A DNA stretch of 5,606 nt from Clostridiales bacterium (lineage in GTDB: Bacteria; Bacillota; Clostridia; Oscillospirales; Oscillospiraceae), in contig DYBS01000158.1 of assembly GCA_019418525.1 (NCBI GenBank), positions 1 through 5,606 of the forward strand. Direction: 5' to 3'. A program made the translations under genes and the position numbers. Below the pieces are notes generated by a model. The model saw only the letters and a list, made by a program, of their open reading frames with translations, ran no database searches and was not told the DNA's origin. Of the stretch, positions 4,389-5,606 are shown piece after piece (positions within the stretch are counted from its first letter, which is position 1; every line of letters begins with the position of its first letter).

Positions 4389-5480
4389 ATGAAACATACG
4401 CTGCCCCGCGCCCTGGCCCCTCTGGGTCTGGCGCTTGCCCTCACTCTGCCCGTCGCCGCCGCGGGCATGAGCTCGTTTGTCCCCAAGGTGGGATACACCC
4501 CCTTCTCCGACGTGGACGCCAACGCCTGGTACGCTGCCGATGTGGAAAAGGCGGTGGAGCTGGGCCTCATGAAGGGCAAGGGCGACGGCCGCTTTGACCC
4601 CCAGGGCACCCTGTCCCTGGCCGAGGCCATCACCATGGCCGTTCAGGTCCACTCCACCTACACCGGTGAGAGCTTCACTCCCGGCGGCTCCGTCTGGTAC
4701 CAGAACGCCGTGGACTACGCCCTGGAGAACGGTCTGGTCCTCCAGGGGGAGTACAGCGACTACACCGCCCCCGCCACCCGGGCCGATATGGCGGGCATCT
4801 TCGCCTACGCCCTGCCCACCAGCGAGCTGGAGCGCATCAACCGGGTGGCCAATGTGCCCGATGTGACCTCCTCCACCGACTACGCCGAGGCCATCTACCT
4901 CCTCTATAATGCGGGCGTGCTGGCCGGCACTGGCAACGGCAGCTTCGCCCCCGACACCACCATCGACCGTGCCAGCGCCGCCGCCATCCTCAACCGCATC
5001 GCCCTCCCCGAGAGCCGGGTGGAGCTGAACATGGACACCCCCGCCAGCGGTACCACCGTGGAGAGCCCGGACAAGTCCTTCCGCCTGACCTTCGGCGCGG
5101 GAGACTGGAAGGAACTCACCGAGGACGAGGCTTCCGGCCTCACCTTCACCGACCAGAGCGGCACCGTTCAGGCCCTGTCCTTTGCCAAGGCGGACGGCGG
5201 CGCCAAGGACCTGGAGACCTTCGCTGTGGGCCGCCTCACCGCTCTGCGGGATGAGCTGGGCGGCGTGGAGCTGCTCCAGCAGCCCGGCGTGGTCCTGTTC
5301 CGGGGCCTCCCCGCCGTATCCTGGCGGTATCAGGTGGATAACGCGGTCTACACCGTGTTCTGTGTGGAGAACAGCGGCTCCTATGTGGAGCTGACCCTGT
5401 CCCACGCCTCCGGTGCCAGCGCCGACACCTTCTATCAGCAGCTCCTGGCCACCGCCTATACCCTGGATCTGGCGCTGTAA
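4389..5480 (+). CDS. Secreted S-layer homology (SLH) domain protein
   Basis: A 363-residue exported cell-surface protein. Residues 1-25 form a signal peptide (MKHTLPR, then a leucine/alanine-rich core, probable cleavage after VAAA). Three SLH repeats follow: about 39-87 (FSDVDANAWYAADVEKAVELGL, FDPQGTLS), 103-142 (VWYQNAVDYALENGL, TRADMAGIF) and 157-204 (VPDVTSSTDYAEAIYLLYNAGV, FAPDTTIDRASAAAIL). SLH triplets usually anchor proteins to secondary cell-wall polymer. The C-terminal domain (about 225-363) alternates strands and helices (FRLTF, LTFTD, QALSFAKA, helix 276-291, WRYQVDNAVYTVFCVEN, YVELTLSH, final helix), resembling PsbP/DcrB-like domains; that is inference. AGAGGAG lies eight bases before the ATG. 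It is divergent from the DUF1294 gene, with no plus-strand partner in the window. No catalytic motif is visible. Confidence 0.9.
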   Translation: MKHTLPRALAPLGLALALTLPVAAAGMSSFVPKVGYTPFSDVDANAWYAADVEKAVELGLMKGKGDGRFDPQGTLSLAEAITMAVQVHSTYTGESFTPGGSVWYQNAVDYALENGLVLQGEYSDYTAPATRADMAGIFAYALPTSELERINRVANVPDVTSSTDYAEAIYLLYNAGVLAGTGNGSFAPDTTIDRASAAAILNRIALPESRVELNMDTPASGTTVESPDKSFRLTFGAGDWKELTEDEASGLTFTDQSGTVQALSFAKADGGAKDLETFAVGRLTALRDELGGVELLQQPGVVLFRGLPAVSWRYQVDNAVYTVFCVENSGSYVELTLSHASGASADTFYQQLLATAYTLDLAL

Positions 5481-5498
5481 TCATTTTCGCCCGGCAAG

Positions 5499-5606
5499 GG
5501 CGAGGCGGGTTTGCGCTCGCCGCGCGGGCGTCCTGCGCGGACAGCGCCCGGTTTCTTTTCTCGAAAAGAAACCGGGGAAAGAAAAGAAGGAGAGGGGAAC
5601 TTCTCG
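5499..5606 (+). repeat. Structured intergenic repeat, copy A (three hairpins)
   Basis: Starting 18 bases after the SLH gene stop, three successive hairpins are visible. The first pairs 5499-5504 with 5516-5521. The second pairs 5525-5530 with 5545-5550, plus an inner TCC/GGA stem. The third is a near-perfect 30-bp palindrome at 5547-5576 with a 13-bp stem and a CTCG centre. A purine-rich tail follows to the window end. It is the inverted, diverged counterpart of the element at 1-75. It is not a classical terminator because no T-run follows the last stem on this strand. It probably continues past the window edge. Confidence 0.62.

Noticed and set aside
4368..5405. Open frame of 345 codons on the minus strand opposite the SLH gene
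   Set aside because: Gly/Val/His-rich shadow of a well-supported SLH protein; no domain and no ribosome binding site.
1..5606. CRISPR array, IS element or tRNA
   Set aside because: No regularly spaced direct repeats, transposase-like frame or cloverleaf were seen. The two edge repeats are single inverted copies, not an array, and do not enclose a transposase.

Overview
The window is a high-GC, tightly packed bacterial segment carrying six complete protein-coding genes, all with good Shine-Dalgarno sites and short intergenic gaps. The gene set (fruK-type sugar kinase, clostridial-style Crp/Fnr regulator with a divergent 4Fe-4S protein, YchF, DUF1294 membrane protein, SLH-domain surface protein) together with strong GC3 codon bias suggests a GC-rich gut Clostridia, most likely Oscillospiraceae (Flavonifractor / Lawsonibacter / Oscillibacter type). 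That assignment is inference from gene style; no rRNA or other taxonomic marker is present.

Layout. 1-75: a folded repeat element (copy B, minus orientation). 96-137: an intrinsic terminator whose T-tract serves rightward transcription. 147-1070 (-): 1-phosphofructokinase, preceded by a leader hairpin and a probable promoter. 1199-1888 (-): ferredoxin-like iron-sulfur protein with an altered second cluster motif. 1889-1980: a compact divergent promoter region with a 4-6-4 inverted repeat. 1981-2649 (+): Crp/Fnr-family regulator. 2682-2719: a strong terminator, T-tract on the minus strand, ending ychF. 2731-3840 (-): YchF ATPase. 3928-4221 (-): DUF1294 membrane protein. 4222-4388: back-to-back divergent promoters with a 12-bp palindrome. 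4389-5480 (+): secreted SLH-domain protein. 5499-5606: a second copy (A) of the edge repeat, in the opposite orientation.

How it fits together. The iron-sulfur protein and the Crp/Fnr regulator form a divergent pair. A candidate regulator site lies at about -42 from the predicted start of the iron-sulfur gene, the usual place for class II activation, so a local redox or nitrosative-stress switch is a reasonable hypothesis. The other genes look independently transcribed: each has its own candidate promoter. YchF, DUF1294 and fruK are ordinary core or near-core genes.

The most unusual non-coding signal is that both ends of the window carry diverged copies of one structured repeat family (three successive hairpins, with compensatory base-pair changes between copies), each sitting just 3' of a gene. 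I see no CRISPR array, transposase, tRNA, rRNA, phage gene or obvious new defence system.
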